Positions 27,501-36,158 of a stretch of DNA of 64,000 nt are shown in pieces (the first letter of the stretch is position 1; every line of letters starts with the position of its first letter). The stretch covers positions 657,501 through 721,500 of the forward strand of contig NC_019738.1 of the NCBI RefSeq assembly GCF_000317515.1. Direction: 5' to 3'. The translations under genes and the position numbers were made by a program. The notes beneath the pieces were generated by a model. It was not told where the DNA came from and did no database searches. It saw nothing but the letters and a program-made list of their open reading frames with translations. The DNA is from Allocoleopsis franciscana PCC 7113 (GTDB lineage Bacteria; Cyanobacteriota; Cyanobacteriia; Cyanobacteriales; Coleofasciculaceae).

Positions 27501-27663
27501 CAAGGTCTTGATTTTCCAGAGCGTAATCGCTCAGCCACCGACGAGACGTAAGCAAGTAACGCAGCTCACAATCGAGCATGGCTACAGCGGCAGGCATGTG
27601 TTCTACAAATGCAGAAAACAGCTCTAAATTAGCGAATACCGAGGGTTGACCTTCAAGTTGCAT
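24529..27663 (-). CDS. Multi-PAS/GAF sensor histidine kinase
   Basis: 1044 residues, no membrane segment, so a soluble sensor. Order: a PAS-like region (about 10-160), PAS (about 232-350), PAS with PAC (about 362-490), a phytochrome-type GAF (about 510-685, LQIDRCQFAWYYADERR), coiled coil, HisKA with GVAHEINNPVNFIYGN (phospho-accepting His), and HATPase_c with N box NQVFMNLLTNAIDAVDE, G1 CIADNGIGM and G2 GTGLGLAIS. Between the N and G1 boxes is a polar insert of about 75 residues (many Ser/Glu/Lys) where the family normally has about 20. The GAF lacks an obvious bilin cysteine that I can assign. No response regulator is adjacent. Confidence 0.9.
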   Translation of the reverse strand: MQLEGQPSVFANLELFSAFVEHMPAAVAMLDCELRYLLTSRRWLSDYALENQDLVGREYYKIFPLFLHEQGRVSPPHSSPCGLSFENTSSNDSNSLTPLPSWTKTPVISSTSFHWLERWRKIFALSLAGETQRGDSAYFIKPDGSRQRVKWEIQPWRTRNGEIGGIMISTEFQESPSIAEVPDCESEPSYCRFRETATQGIWGTGSLSNTIEQLQQEIAERQQAQALQQESEERYRSLIAAMAEGIILQDANGIIRTCNAAAERILGVSADQLLGRTLMESHWLIITEEGEAISQEEHPLHLTLRTGQSFTDVIIGLYKPDSSLTWLSLNSQPLFRPQETTPYSAVVSLIDITKRKQIGAALRESEERFRATFEQAAVGITHAELDGSFVRVNQKFCDIVGYTREDILQRTLQDITHPEDREVDRKYLRSLLIGEIETYSLEKRYLRQDGEAIWVEITASLVHTPQGNSAAGRITLLPQYFLCVVQDISDRKAAEAALRNSEAKLRQRAQREELLNRLSNQIRRSLDLNTILETAVREIRHLLQIDRCQFAWYYADERRSYWEVVKEARNLDCAERTGRYPADLIGPLNQRLLNLEILRIDDVETIGDPIFQSFIRSFSCTSVLSLPMQTPSGTIGVINCIHTQEARPWTDWELELLQAVKAQLLIAIKQAELYAASRRSTQEAQEKATQLQQTLHELQRTQAQLIQSEKMSSLGQLVAGVAHEINNPVNFIYGNLIHAQGYFQELLGLLSLYRATYPHPPGMIQDYIEAIDLDFLMTDLTQLQDSMKIGAERIREIVRSLRTFSRLDESESKQVDIHSGIESTLMILQNRLKGKPGCPAISVIKQYGNLPLVECYPGQLNQVFMNLLTNAIDAVDEKSRCQSSQAHGTQEESIIHPPPTITITTGIVLTDKQEDHSLSEEERSKEEGDMEYCQANCFASPLLSCKNLNSSVHSPTISPTHVFICIADNGIGMTQKTQQQLFDPFFTTKAVGKGTGLGLAISYQIIVEKHGGDLRCNSALGDGAEFVIEIPIKHHQRQSQLSHK

Positions 27664-28251
27664 TCATCAAACGCTCAATTGTAGAAAATTTCGCCCTGAG
27701 TCTCTATTTTATTGAAGGAATTGGGTGAGAGTAGTTCATCTATCATGGTCTTCTCTACTCAGATTCACCCGGAAGAAGAAATCTAAACCGCTATACTCAT
27801 CCATAACTTCATAAAGAAGTTTTCAATTTAAAATCGGCACAATAGCTATTGTAAAAAATATATTTAAGTTTACAATTATAATTCTTATAGAAAATGGGCT
27901 TGTCAAAGATTAGTACATTGAAACACAAAATTATAAAATTAATCAGTAACTTTAATATCTCTGACCAAAGAATTAATTTAGCGTTAGCGTGCTGATCATG
28001 AGGGCAATGAGGTCAAGGGCTGAGTCCTTCCTATGTATTTATGAGGCTTCACCTTTGCAATAGGGTCAGAGTTCAGGGAAGGCCAGACTGTGCTTAGGAG
28101 TATGGGGTGAAATCCTACCCAGCACCGAATCAGAGTGGGACTCAATCGTCAAAGATTGGAAAATGAGTGAGTTGATGATAGTTATTACAAGAGCTTACCT
28201 GCTCACTCGCATCCGGTTAAGTACAAATTTATACTCATTTGTCTATTGTCT
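27664..28251. other. Long gap upstream of trpD with a structured 3' half
   Basis: 588 nt. The first 300 nt are strongly AT-rich and hold the promoter of the histidine kinase gene. The second half has consecutive short hairpins: GTGCT (28090-28094) with AGCAC (28121-28125) enclosing TAGGA/TCCTA, then GAGT/ACTC (28133-28143) and CAATC/GATTG (28143-28158). This could be the structured 5' leader of trpD or a small RNA. No tRNA or known riboswitch core could be matched. Confidence 0.45.
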
Positions 28252-29349
28252 ATGAATGACTCTGCTTTGGCGATAGAAAACCAAGACACCGTAGCGTCCA
28301 ACACCCAAACCCCTACCAACTGGTCAACACTACTGCAACAACTCCTCGACCGCCAATCTTTATCTCAGGATCAGGCATCACAGCTTATGCAGGGATGGCT
28401 TCAGGAAGAAATTCCAGAGGTTTTATCCGGTGCAATTCTCGCCGCCATCCAAACAAAAGGTGTGTCCGCCGCAGAGCTAGCCGGGATGGCTCAAGTTTTA
28501 CAAGCTCAATCGTTACAGAAGATGGCGATTGAACATCAAGTTCCAGTTATTGATACCTGTGGTACCGGTGGGGATGGAGCCTCAACCTTTAATATCTCAA
28601 CAGCCGTGGCTTTTGTTGCGGCTGCCGCAGGTGTTCGCGTTGCTAAGCATGGTAATCGTTCTGCTTCAAGCAAAGTGGGTTCGGCAGATGTTTTGGAAGC
28701 CCTCGGCGTGAACCTCACTGCCGAGACGGAAAAGGTTGTGGCTGCGTTAAATGAAGTGGGTGTGACGTTCCTGTTTGCACGGGGTTGGCACCCAGCGCTG
28801 AAGGTAGTGGCTCCCCTGCGGCAAACACTGAAGGTGCGGACGATATTTAATCTTTTAGGCCCACTCGTCAATCCGTTACGCCCTACCGGTCAAATTGTTG
28901 GCGTCTGTGACCCACAATTGGTGATCACGATTGCCCAAGCGTTGTGTCAAATGGGAACCCCCAAGGCTATTGCCCTACATGGACGGGAAAAATTGGATGA
29001 GGCAGGATTAGCCGATGAAACGGACTTGGCGTTATTGTCACAAGGCGAAGTGCGATTATCAACCCTCAATCCTCAACAGCTCGGCTTAACACCAGCACCA
29101 ACAGGGGCGCTGCGAGGCGGAAATGTTGATGAAAATGCGCTGATATTGCGGCATGTCTTGCAAGGAAAGGGAACAACCGCCCAGCAGGATGCTGTCGCCT
29201 TGAATGCCTCCTTAGCTTTACAAGTCGGCGGAATGATCCCACTAGAAGACCATCAAGCGGGGATTGAGATGGCTAAAGAGGTTATTTATAGTGGTGCCGC
29301 TTGGTCGAAGCTAGAGCAGTTAGTCCAGTTTTTGAAGAGCGGGAATTAA
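28252..29349 (+). CDS. trpD: Anthranilate phosphoribosyltransferase
   Basis: Second step of tryptophan synthesis: transfers phosphoribosyl from PRPP to anthranilate. The family motifs are all present: [64 protein letters not shown] and the metal-binding DETDLALL. I start it at the ATG at 28252 (MNDSALAIE) rather than the upstream TTG at 28246. The first 25 residues are a polar extension before the helical N-terminal domain. The gene stands alone, as trp genes usually do in cyanobacteria, and is followed by a HIP1-based terminator. Confidence 0.96.
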   Translation: MNDSALAIENQDTVASNTQTPTNWSTLLQQLLDRQSLSQDQASQLMQGWLQEEIPEVLSGAILAAIQTKGVSAAELAGMAQVLQAQSLQKMAIEHQVPVIDTCGTGGDGASTFNISTAVAFVAAAAGVRVAKHGNRSASSKVGSADVLEALGVNLTAETEKVVAALNEVGVTFLFARGWHPALKVVAPLRQTLKVRTIFNLLGPLVNPLRPTGQIVGVCDPQLVITIAQALCQMGTPKAIALHGREKLDEAGLADETDLALLSQGEVRLSTLNPQQLGLTPAPTGALRGGNVDENALILRHVLQGKGTTAQQDAVALNASLALQVGGMIPLEDHQAGIEMAKEVIYSGAAWSKLEQLVQFLKSGN

Positions 29350-29432
29350 GGTTTGGGGATAAAAACCTTGGGATTATTCAGGTAAATGTTGCCTGAAACT
29401 CCAACATGATTGCTCATAGCACAGTCCAAAGG

Positions 29433-29485
29433 GCGATCGCATTCTGGCTGGATTGGTTGAAACCATGAGAGGCGATCGCTTTTTT
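29433..29485 (+). terminator. Terminator-like pairing of two HIP1 palindromes
   Basis: GCGATCGC at 29433-29440 and again at 29472-29479; being self-complementary the two copies can pair as an 8-bp stem. Six T residues follow directly (29480-29485). It lies 84 nt after the trpD stop. Confidence 0.5.
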
Positions 29486-29530
29486 CTTGAATGTAAACCA
29501 GCTTATCCCATCGCCTAAGAGCTTGGTGTT

Positions 29531-30532
29531 CTAGCGACTACGAAATTCAACCACATCTTGTTTGATCGAAACGTCATATTGACTGAAGAAGTCTTGACCC
29601 AGTAGCCCCATATCGAGATCGGCTCCACCAATGCTGACTCGCACCTTCTGTTCTACAGCTCCCTCAACGGCAATGGATTCAACGATGCCTGTGCGAAACG
29701 TAACCCCTTTAGCACTTGCGGTATTTGCTGTCACTGTGCCATTGGGAACAATGTTGAGGCTTTTTGCCATGGCTTGGGTAATCACAGTACCGCTTGCCCC
29801 TGTGTCAACTACCATCTCGAAGGTTTGTGTGCCATTAAAAGTAACATCAATAACTGGGGTTCCGCTTTGGCGGCGTTTGATCGGGGCTGTAAACACCCCT
29901 TTTTGGTCTGTATTGGTTTTAGGTGTTGCACCCGGTATTGCTGTCTCAGGGGTTTTGGAGTTAGACGTTGGGCTTGGGGTGGGTGATGATGGCTCAAAGA
30001 CGGCTCCGGGTGAAATAGGAATTTCTGTGTTTGATGAGGCACTGGAACCAGGGCGACTGGCTTTTTGTTGAGCTACGCCTAGATTTCGCTGGTATTGTGC
30101 AATTTTCGGTTGAGCGATCGCATGATAAGAACTCGAAGACGGCACCTTCTTCAATAACCCGATCGCCTCTTGCCAGCGAGTGATTACTAATTGCCAATCA
30201 CCGACAGACTGAGCCGATTCAGCAATTGTTTCAGCACTGTAGGCAGCATCCATCGCCCGATCATAAGCCTGCTTTGGGTCAATGGTGGGTTGGGTTATCG
30301 GTGTAGCAATGGGTGAAGACTTAACGGGTGAAGGTGTAGCGGGACTGGGAGTCGGAGTGTTAGCCACTGGCACCGTCGGTTCCGTTGGACTCCACAAAGA
30401 ATTGACCTGGCTACAAGCCACATGGGTCAGGGATAAGGTGCCTGAAAGTAGAAGGATAGGGGCACGCTTCTGAGAGGGCATGGGCGTTGATGGCTCTGAT
30501 GAACTGTCCATTTTCCAGTTTAAACGTGCCAT
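29531..30532 (-). CDS. Lipoprotein-like protein with retropepsin-type aspartic protease domain
   Basis: 333 residues. After about 25 polar residues comes a hydrophobic stretch with a lipobox-like HVACS, then a Thr/Pro-rich linker, a helical TPR-like segment (about 90-165), a second Pro/Ser linker and a C-terminal retropepsin fold: FEMVVDTGASGTVITQAMA contains the catalytic DTG, and LLGQDFFSQYDVSI closes the domain. Single-domain clan AA proteases act as homodimers. Likely anchored at the plasma membrane or in the periplasm; substrate unknown. It diverges from carA with a 223-nt spacer. Confidence 0.8.
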   Translation of the reverse strand: MARLNWKMDSSSEPSTPMPSQKRAPILLLSGTLSLTHVACSQVNSLWSPTEPTVPVANTPTPSPATPSPVKSSPIATPITQPTIDPKQAYDRAMDAAYSAETIAESAQSVGDWQLVITRWQEAIGLLKKVPSSSSYHAIAQPKIAQYQRNLGVAQQKASRPGSSASSNTEIPISPGAVFEPSSPTPSPTSNSKTPETAIPGATPKTNTDQKGVFTAPIKRRQSGTPVIDVTFNGTQTFEMVVDTGASGTVITQAMAKSLNIVPNGTVTANTASAKGVTFRTGIVESIAVEGAVEQKVRVSIGGADLDMGLLGQDFFSQYDVSIKQDVVEFRSR

Positions 30533-30755
30533 TGAGCGGCGATGCAGTTCCGCTCAAGCTGTCCGAAGAGATTTTCAGACCTCATACTGGGAAAGTGAGC
30601 GTTGTTATCGCCTCATCACAATTAAGCGTCACAAAACCTCTCATGCCTCAGTCAAGCGTGAGATAATAGCACGTCAGTTATTAGTTGTCTGTCGTTATTT
30701 CATCCACTGACTACTGACTACTAACAACCAACCACTCACCACGATATAACTGCTT

Positions 30756-31913
30756 ATGCCTGTTTCAGCAGCTACACCTGCTCTGCTCGTACTGGCAGAT
30801 GGGACATCTTACCAGGGTTGGTCTTTTGGAGCCACTGGCACCGCCATTGGAGAGGTTGTGTTTAACACTGCCATGACGGGTTATCAGGAGGTGGCAACCG
30901 ACCCCAGCTACTGTGGTCAGATTGTCACCTTTACCTATCCCGAATTAGGCAATACAGGGGTCAACCCAGAGGATGAGGAATCTGCACATCCTCATATCCG
31001 GGGCGCGATTGCTCGTAATATTTGTTGGCGTCCAAGTAATTGGCGTTCCACTCAGTCCTTGCCCGACTATTTAAAAGAACGCAACATCCCTGGAATCTAC
31101 GGCATTGATACCAGATCCCTAACCCGAAAACTTCGTTCATCGGGTGCGATGAACGGCGGCATTTCCACCGAAATCCTTGATGCTGGGGAATTGCTGAAGC
31201 AAGTGACGGCTGCTCCTAGTATGGCTGGATTAAATCTGGTTCGGGAAGTGACAACCACAGAAGTCTACGAGTGGTCTGATCCTACCGATAGTCATTGGGA
31301 GTTTGGTCCCGTTGTTGATGGGAACAATCGCGAACTCCTGACGGTTGTAGCCATAGACTTTGGCATCAAACGCAACATCCTGCGGCGTCTAGCCAGCTAC
31401 GGTTGCCGTGTCATCGTCGTTCCAGCGGATACATCTCCAGAGGAAATTCTCAAACATAATCCAGATGGGATTTTCCTCTCTAATGGGCCAGGAGACCCCG
31501 CTGCTGTCAGTGAAGGAATTGAAACCACCAAGGCTTTGCTAAAGCAAGAAAAACCCGTGTTTGGCATCTGCATGGGACACCAGATTCTCGGTCTTTCTAT
31601 GGGGGCAGAAACCTTTAAGCTGAAATTTGGTCATCGCGGCTTAAATCACCCGGCTGGATTACAGCGGCAGGTGGAAATCACCAGTCAAAATCATGGTTTT
31701 GCGATTAACGCTGATACTTTAGACGCTGAGGTGGAAATTACTCACCTCAACCTGAATGACCGCACTGTGGCTGGATTGCGTCATAAATCTTTACCTTTCT
31801 TTTCGGTACAGTACCACCCTGAAGCCAGCCCAGGCCCACATGATGCAGACTATCTTTTTGAGCAGTTTGTGCAAACAATGCGCTCAAGCCAATCCCTGCA
31901 ATCTGCCAGTTAA
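30756..31913 (+). CDS. carA: Carbamoyl-phosphate synthase small subunit
   Basis: Glutaminase subunit that feeds ammonia to CarB for arginine and pyrimidine synthesis. 385 residues with the CPSase_sm N domain ([36 protein letters not shown]) and a class I amidotransferase domain: the nucleophile Cys in [24 protein letters not shown], and the His/Glu of [12 protein letters not shown]. The length and start are normal. carB is not in the window, as is usual in cyanobacteria where the two genes are unlinked. Confidence 0.96.
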   Translation: MPVSAATPALLVLADGTSYQGWSFGATGTAIGEVVFNTAMTGYQEVATDPSYCGQIVTFTYPELGNTGVNPEDEESAHPHIRGAIARNICWRPSNWRSTQSLPDYLKERNIPGIYGIDTRSLTRKLRSSGAMNGGISTEILDAGELLKQVTAAPSMAGLNLVREVTTTEVYEWSDPTDSHWEFGPVVDGNNRELLTVVAIDFGIKRNILRRLASYGCRVIVVPADTSPEEILKHNPDGIFLSNGPGDPAAVSEGIETTKALLKQEKPVFGICMGHQILGLSMGAETFKLKFGHRGLNHPAGLQRQVEITSQNHGFAINADTLDAEVEITHLNLNDRTVAGLRHKSLPFFSVQYHPEASPGPHDADYLFEQFVQTMRSSQSLQSAS

Positions 31914-32334
31914 GCATCTTGCCAAGCTGTTCAATTCCTTAACAAGAGTGAATCGGCTCCTCAGGAAGGATGTCCCTCCTCGCCAGAAAAACCTTGCCAA
32001 AAATTTCAAGGTACTTTAGATTAAACGGGAACTTCTCGCTATACTATTGCATACGGCGTAGGAGTCTGTCCGAAACAAGCCTTAGGCCGCTTCGGCACTT
32101 TATAATAAGGCCGATAAGTCTAGGCAAAGCATCGACCCTACGGTGGAACATACCGGAACCTAAACCTAGGAATAACTCGGCGAGGATCGGGAATGCTGTG
32201 TAAATCCAAAACAAGAGGAATTAATATCTGTTTGGGGAAGCAAGCTCAGCCCAAGACTCCTGGGTTAAAGCCACAGGCTGGGTCGTATAAATGCCAAAAT
32301 TATCATGTTGTTACGCTACAGCTAGGAGGGTGTT
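31914..32334. other. Intergenic region between carA and the STAS gene
   Basis: 421 nt. Plus-strand frames here (31756-32203) overlap carA or are short and unlike proteins. The region is GC-moderate and has several short self-complementary stretches such as CCCAAGACTCCTGGG near 32251, so a transcribed leader or small RNA is possible, but no known family is recognised. Confidence 0.4.
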
Positions 32335-32703
32335 ATTCCTGAGCCACTAACCCTGACAGTCAGCTTAAGGGGCACTCGCGAAGTTAGGGAAAATAGCCAA
32401 CTTTTCCGCCTCACTGGATTGTTAGATGCCTTTTCGGAAGCTACCTTCCGTAAGGTAGTCAGTAAACATATTGATGAGGGACCGACAAATATTGTCTTGG
32501 ACCTTTCCAAGATTGACTTTGTCGATAGCTCTGGCTTGGGTGCTTTGGTGCAGTTAGTGAAGAAAGCTCAAAGCGCCGGGGGCACATTACAAATTGTAAC
32601 GAATCCCCGTGTAACTCAAACCGTCAAGCTGGTACGCCTGGAAAAATTTCTCTCGCTGCAACCCTCTGTTGAGGAAGCTTTAGAGAATATCAAGGGAAGC
32701 TGA
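32335..32703 (+). CDS. STAS-domain anti-sigma factor antagonist, non-standard start codon
   Basis: A single STAS domain. LDLSKIDFVDSSGLGALVQL holds the conserved serine (DSSG) phosphorylated by partner-switching kinases. The frame is open upstream of the TTG at 32419, and the upstream codons read IPEPLTLTVSLRGTREVREN then QLFRLTG, which I recognise as the first strand and helix of cyanobacterial members. A strong ribosome site, GGAGGG, ends at 32330, yet no ATG, GTG or TTG follows in frame: the best candidate is ATT at 32335, with GTT at 32332 or CTG at 32353 as alternatives. It probably takes part in a regulatory switch with a PP2C phosphatase and anti-sigma kinase encoded elsewhere. Confidence 0.8.
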   Translation: MPEPLTLTVSLRGTREVRENSQLFRLTGLLDAFSEATFRKVVSKHIDEGPTNIVLDLSKIDFVDSSGLGALVQLVKKAQSAGGTLQIVTNPRVTQTVKLVRLEKFLSLQPSVEEALENIKGS

Positions 32704-32727
32704 CGAAACCTTGCAGAGAAATTAGAG

Positions 32728-32749
32728 GGCGGGTGGCAAACCCGCCTTT
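32728..32749 (+). terminator. Hairpin after the STAS gene
   Basis: GGCGGGT (32728-32734) pairs with ACCCGCC (32740-32746) around GGCAA, followed by TTTG. A compact GC-rich stem 25 nt after the stop with only a three-T tail. Confidence 0.55.
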
Positions 32750-32842
32750 GCTCTGTGAAGGGAACCGTTGACTTTTGAGCCTTCTAATGTAAGAGACTAT
32801 TCCAGGCAACGCTAAAATTTAGAGAGAGGTCGGGCAAAAGTT

Positions 32843-33313
32843 GTGACATCAGAGGAGGAAGAGAGTTCAAAAGTTTTGACAACTCAGTCGGCGCTCTCGT
32901 GGGCGGAAGTGCGATTCCAGCAATTGAGCACTATCACGATTTCTCCATCCCGCATTCAACAAGTGTCACCAGCCTCCCTGGCGTATTTAGGAGACGCGGT
33001 TTACGAACTTTATATCCGAACCTGTTATCTACTACCACCTAGACGCCCTTGTGACTATCATCAGCAGGTAGTCGCTCAAGTCAGAGCGGAAAGTCAAGCT
33101 AAAATCCTGCGATCGCTCGAACCTCACCTTACCGATCCCGAATTACAAATTTTACGACGTGGGCGCAATGCCGCCACAGGACATCCCCGACGTCTTGACC
33201 GCAAAATTTATCAACAAGCGACGAGCTTGGAGACGTTACTCGGATACCTATATCTTACTGATCCCCAGCGTCTGACTCAGCTATTGGCTCATTTAGACCT
33301 CGATCCCCGTTAA
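32843..33313 (+). CDS. mrnC: Mini-ribonuclease III
   Basis: Matures 23S rRNA ends. 156 residues consisting of the RNase III catalytic domain alone, without a dsRNA-binding domain, as expected for Mini-[23 protein letters not shown] is the conserved segment with a catalytic Asp, and later [15 protein letters not shown] and [15 protein letters not shown] (in place of the EAxxGAxxLD element) complete it. It starts at a GTG with a polar leader of about 20 residues; MTSEEEESS is not conserved. rlmB begins 23 nt downstream, a sensible pairing as both act on 23S rRNA. Confidence 0.9.
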   Translation: MTSEEEESSKVLTTQSALSWAEVRFQQLSTITISPSRIQQVSPASLAYLGDAVYELYIRTCYLLPPRRPCDYHQQVVAQVRAESQAKILRSLEPHLTDPELQILRRGRNAATGHPRRLDRKIYQQATSLETLLGYLYLTDPQRLTQLLAHLDLDPR

Positions 33314-33336
33314 TAAAGTCATAACACTCTAACAAG

Positions 33337-34623
33337 ATGCCTAAACCAGACCGCCGCCCTCACGCTACCGGCAAACCCAAGCGAGGGAAACCCTTTCGTG
33401 ACTCGCGTGAGAATCGCAAATTTTCCTCGGCTCAAGATAAACCCTCTGACCGACAAGAGCGCAGCTACACAGACAAGCCCAAGCCGGGAAAGCCCTCTCG
33501 CCCTCAATCCTCTGGCCCAAAACTACGCCATTCCCAAGGAGCTCCCGCAGACCGAATAGAGCGGCGTCATGCTGGTAAGGGTAAGCCCCATCCCCAAAAG
33601 TCCGGGTCTCGACCAGAGCCAAGGGGGGCTAAATTTGAGTCACCCTATGAGGCTAGACACAGAGACAGGGATACAGACAAAGATAGAGATAGAGATAGAG
33701 ATAGAGGGGGGAACACCTACCCAACACAGGCTAAGCGACACATTCCATCCAAGTCGGTACACAAAGAGCGTCAAGATTCGCCCAATTTTGAGCCAACTCA
33801 TCCCGATGCAACTTCTGGGACGGATACATCGGAGGACACTGACTTAATTTATGGGCGTCATCCCGTCCTTGCCGCCTTGGAAAACCAGCGCCAGCTAAAC
33901 CGAGTTTGGATTCTGCCCCAACTGCGCTACGATCCCCGTTTTCATTCCTTATTGCTCCAAGCCAAAGCGAACGGTACGATCATTGATGAAGTAGAGCCAC
34001 GCCGCCTCAGCCAAATTACGGAGGGAGCCAATCATCAAGGTGTTGCAGCTCAAGTCGCCCCTTACCCCTATCAGGATTTAGGGGATTTAATCACAAAGGC
34101 TAAATTGTCAGCCGAGCAACCGGTACTCATCGTGTGTGATGGGATCAACGATCCCCATAATTTAGGAGCCATTATTCGCACGGCAGAAGCCCTAGGTGCT
34201 CAAGGTTTAATTATTCCTCAACGTCGAGCGGTCGGTGTGACCTCCACTGTCGTAAAAGTCGCCGCAGGAGCTTTAGAAACATTCCCTATTGCCAGGGTGG
34301 TCAATCTCAGTCGCGCTCTAGAGGACTTAAAAGCCGCTGGCTTTTGGATTTATGGCATGGCAGCAGGAAACGGTAAACTACTACACACCGTTCAATTTAC
34401 AGGCCCGATAGTATTAGTCGTAGGCTCAGAAGGGAGTGGCTTGAGCTTGCTCACGCAACGCTGCTGTGACGTTCTGGTTTCAATTCCTCTACAGGGCAAG
34501 ACCCCCAGCCTCAATGCCTCAGTAGCGACAGCAATGACTTTGTACGAGACTTACCGCCAGCGTTGGTCAAATATACTTTACCTGGACACTCTGCCCAAAG
34601 ATACGTTCAAAAAAGAAGTGTGA
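33337..34623 (+). CDS. rlmB: 23S rRNA 2'-O-methyltransferase of the SpoU/TrmH family (RlmB-like)
   Basis: 428 residues. The last 260 form the enzyme: substrate-binding domain from [15 protein letters not shown], then the SpoU motifs: [20 protein letters not shown] (motif 1), [14 protein letters not shown] (motif 2) and [19 protein letters not shown] (motif 3) forming the trefoil knot. RlmB methylates G2251 in E. coli 23S rRNA. The first 165 residues are a low-complexity Arg/Lys/Pro/Asp-rich extension, probably disordered and RNA-binding, with a DR repeat encoded by the hexamer array at 33682-33705. It follows mrnC by 23 nt. Confidence 0.92.
   Translation: MPKPDRRPHATGKPKRGKPFRDSRENRKFSSAQDKPSDRQERSYTDKPKPGKPSRPQSSGPKLRHSQGAPADRIERRHAGKGKPHPQKSGSRPEPRGAKFESPYEARHRDRDTDKDRDRDRDRGGNTYPTQAKRHIPSKSVHKERQDSPNFEPTHPDATSGTDTSEDTDLIYGRHPVLAALENQRQLNRVWILPQLRYDPRFHSLLLQAKANGTIIDEVEPRRLSQITEGANHQGVAAQVAPYPYQDLGDLITKAKLSAEQPVLIVCDGINDPHNLGAIIRTAEALGAQGLIIPQRRAVGVTSTVVKVAAGALETFPIARVVNLSRALEDLKAAGFWIYGMAAGNGKLLHTVQFTGPIVLVVGSEGSGLSLLTQRCCDVLVSIPLQGKTPSLNASVATAMTLYETYRQRWSNILYLDTLPKDTFKKEV
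33682..33705 (+). repeat. Hexamer microsatellite inside rlmB
   Basis: Four copies of GATAGA encode alternating Asp-Arg. Being a multiple of three, length changes would keep the reading frame and only vary the disordered N-terminal extension. Confidence 0.85.
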
Positions 34624-34694
34624 GGTAGTATAAAAAAATGTAAAAATCGCGATATAAAAAGACAACATAGTATCCCGTGTATCAGGAAAACAGC

Positions 34695-34982
34695 ATGAAA
34701 GAAGTTTTGATCAAGATTCTCCAATTCTTGGGATTGGCTTTTTGGGTTGAAATTGTTACCGACAATCCCCGCTGCACTTACTACTTCGGACCTTTCTTTA
34801 ACGAGCAAGAGGCAGTGGCAGCCCAGGGCGGATACATTGAAGACTTAGAAAACGAAGGGGCACAAGGCATGATCGTAAAAATACTGCGCTGCAAACCGAA
34901 TAACCTGACGATTTTTGAGGAAGACTTGGGGGAGCAACTTGAGTTTCAATCCATGCATACCTTCAGCCGACAAGCGTCTTAG
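34695..34982 (+). CDS. DUF1816-domain protein
   Basis: 95 residues from the ATG at 34695; the frame opens earlier at a GTG (34677) but homologues begin near MKEVL. The DUF1816 core is AFWVEIVTDNPRCTYYFGPF followed by NEQEAVAAQGGYIEDLENEG and GMIVKILRCKP. This small soluble domain is widespread in cyanobacteria and may occur with phycobilisome or stress genes; no activity is known. It stands 71 nt after rlmB and could be read through from it. Confidence 0.8.
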   Translation: MKEVLIKILQFLGLAFWVEIVTDNPRCTYYFGPFFNEQEAVAAQGGYIEDLENEGAQGMIVKILRCKPNNLTIFEEDLGEQLEFQSMHTFSRQAS

Positions 34983-35048
34983 TCTACTGAGGTAGGACAA
35001 AACTTCCGGTCAATCAGGGTGTTAGAATCGTCAGCCGCCGGGGGTTCA

Positions 35049-35981
35049 CTAAGTTAGGACTTGAGGATTGATTTGAATCCATCCATCAATGTCCCTGAGT
35101 ACCTGCTGGGAAATCTCCCAGGGAAAGAGGTGGGCTGTATTGGGGTAGCACTGCCACTGGCTATTCTTGAGATGTTGAGCCGTCTCGCGACTCGATTCCA
35201 TCGTGATGTGCCTATCCCCTGCCCCAGCCATCACTAAGCAGGGACATTGAATTTTTTCTAAGTCAGGAAGCCTATTATATCCAGATTTCAACGCAAGGTT
35301 AAGCGCTCTTGTGGCAGCGGCTGAGGTTTGTAAATAGGCTGACATGGCTTCAAAGGCGAGGTACTCATAAGCCTGAGGCGTATGTTGTTGGATTAGGTAG
35401 CGATAAAGCGATCGCTTGCCAAACGTGTCAATATTCCACTGCCACCCAGGCACCACCCGATTGATCAGCGAAGCAATCCCCGTGTAAAGATTATCCTCCC
35501 AGCTAATGGGTGGATGACTCCCTCTCGGTCGGGCGGCTGTGGCGATCAAAATCATGCCGCTGACTCGTTTGGGGAGTTTTAGGGCGAGTTCCATGGCGAG
35601 AATTCCTCCCAGTGACCAGCCAAGGACAAGACAACGGTCAATCTGAAAGCGGTCTAGAAGAGCTTCCAAGTCAATCAAGTGATCAGTCATCATAAAGTCG
35701 AACTGAGCTCGACTATTGCCGTATCCCCGTAAATCGGGAGCGAGAGTCAGGAAGCGGTGGGAGAGGTGATTGGTAAAGACGGACATACTCCTACCCAATC
35801 CCGGATGACCGTGCAGACAGAGTATGGGAAATCCTTCGCCTTTGACATGAACGTTAAGGTTGATAGATTGAGAAGATACTTCAGGCACAGATACTAGCTC
35901 TAAGGTTCTAGCTGGACTATTGAACTCATTCCAGCTTAATCCGTTGTAGCGACGAAGATAGGTGAAATAGGCTGATCGCAC
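35049..35981 (-). CDS. Alpha/beta hydrolase
   Basis: 310 residues, soluble. ILCLHGHPGLGRSMSV supplies the oxyanion HGxPG element, LAPDLRGYGNS follows, and the nucleophile elbow is VLGWSLGGILAM. An acid in AGAGDRHITME and a histidine in PNTAHLFPWE complete the triad. The family includes esterases, epoxide hydrolases and lactonases; the substrate is not predictable. The predicted GTG start at 35981 lies directly next to a 12-bp inverted repeat (35984-36017), so that hairpin would be in the leader. The first 40 residues are weakly conserved, and a start further inside is possible. Confidence 0.82.
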   Translation of the reverse strand: MRSAYFTYLRRYNGLSWNEFNSPARTLELVSVPEVSSQSINLNVHVKGEGFPILCLHGHPGLGRSMSVFTNHLSHRFLTLAPDLRGYGNSRAQFDFMMTDHLIDLEALLDRFQIDRCLVLGWSLGGILAMELALKLPKRVSGMILIATAARPRGSHPPISWEDNLYTGIASLINRVVPGWQWNIDTFGKRSLYRYLIQQHTPQAYEYLAFEAMSAYLQTSAAATRALNLALKSGYNRLPDLEKIQCPCLVMAGAGDRHITMESSRETAQHLKNSQWQCYPNTAHLFPWEISQQVLRDIDGWIQINPQVLT

Positions 35982-35983
35982 CC

Positions 35984-36017
35984 AGATCCCCGACTTTTCG
36001 CTTGTAGTCGGGGATCT
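35984..36017. repeat. Perfect 12-bp inverted repeat
   Basis: AGATCCCCGACT (35984-35995) and AGTCGGGGATCT (36006-36017) around a 10-nt loop. This ATCCCCGACT hairpin type recurs in many cyanobacterial genomes. It lies just upstream of the hydrolase start and could also act as a bidirectional transcription stop. Confidence 0.8.
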
Positions 36018-36039
36018 GTTCGGGAGAATTTAAGAGGTT

Positions 36040-36142
36040 ATACCAATTTCCTAAAATAGCGCTACACATCGACCCCCCCAACCCCCCTTAATAAGGGGGG
36101 AGCTAGAGCAGCATCTGTAGCAAACATTTATGAAATTGGTAT
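36040..36142. mobile_element. Short palindromic element (MITE-like), 103 bp
   Basis: Terminal inverted repeats ATACCAATTTC (36040-36050) and GAAATTGGTAT (36132-36142), 11 bp, perfect. Inside, CCCCCCTTA-A-TAAGGGGGG (36082-36100) forms a second perfect hairpin. Ends of the TATACCAATTT type mark a common cyanobacterial non-autonomous repeat. It sits between the VWD-protein fragment and the hydrolase. Confidence 0.65.
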
Positions 36143-36158
36143 TAGTGGAAACTGTGCT

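Noticed and set aside
28060-28160. Cobalamin-riboswitch-like string (GGGAAGG..GGTGAAATCC)
   Set aside because: The order and the conserved B12-box elements do not fit, and the downstream gene is trpD.
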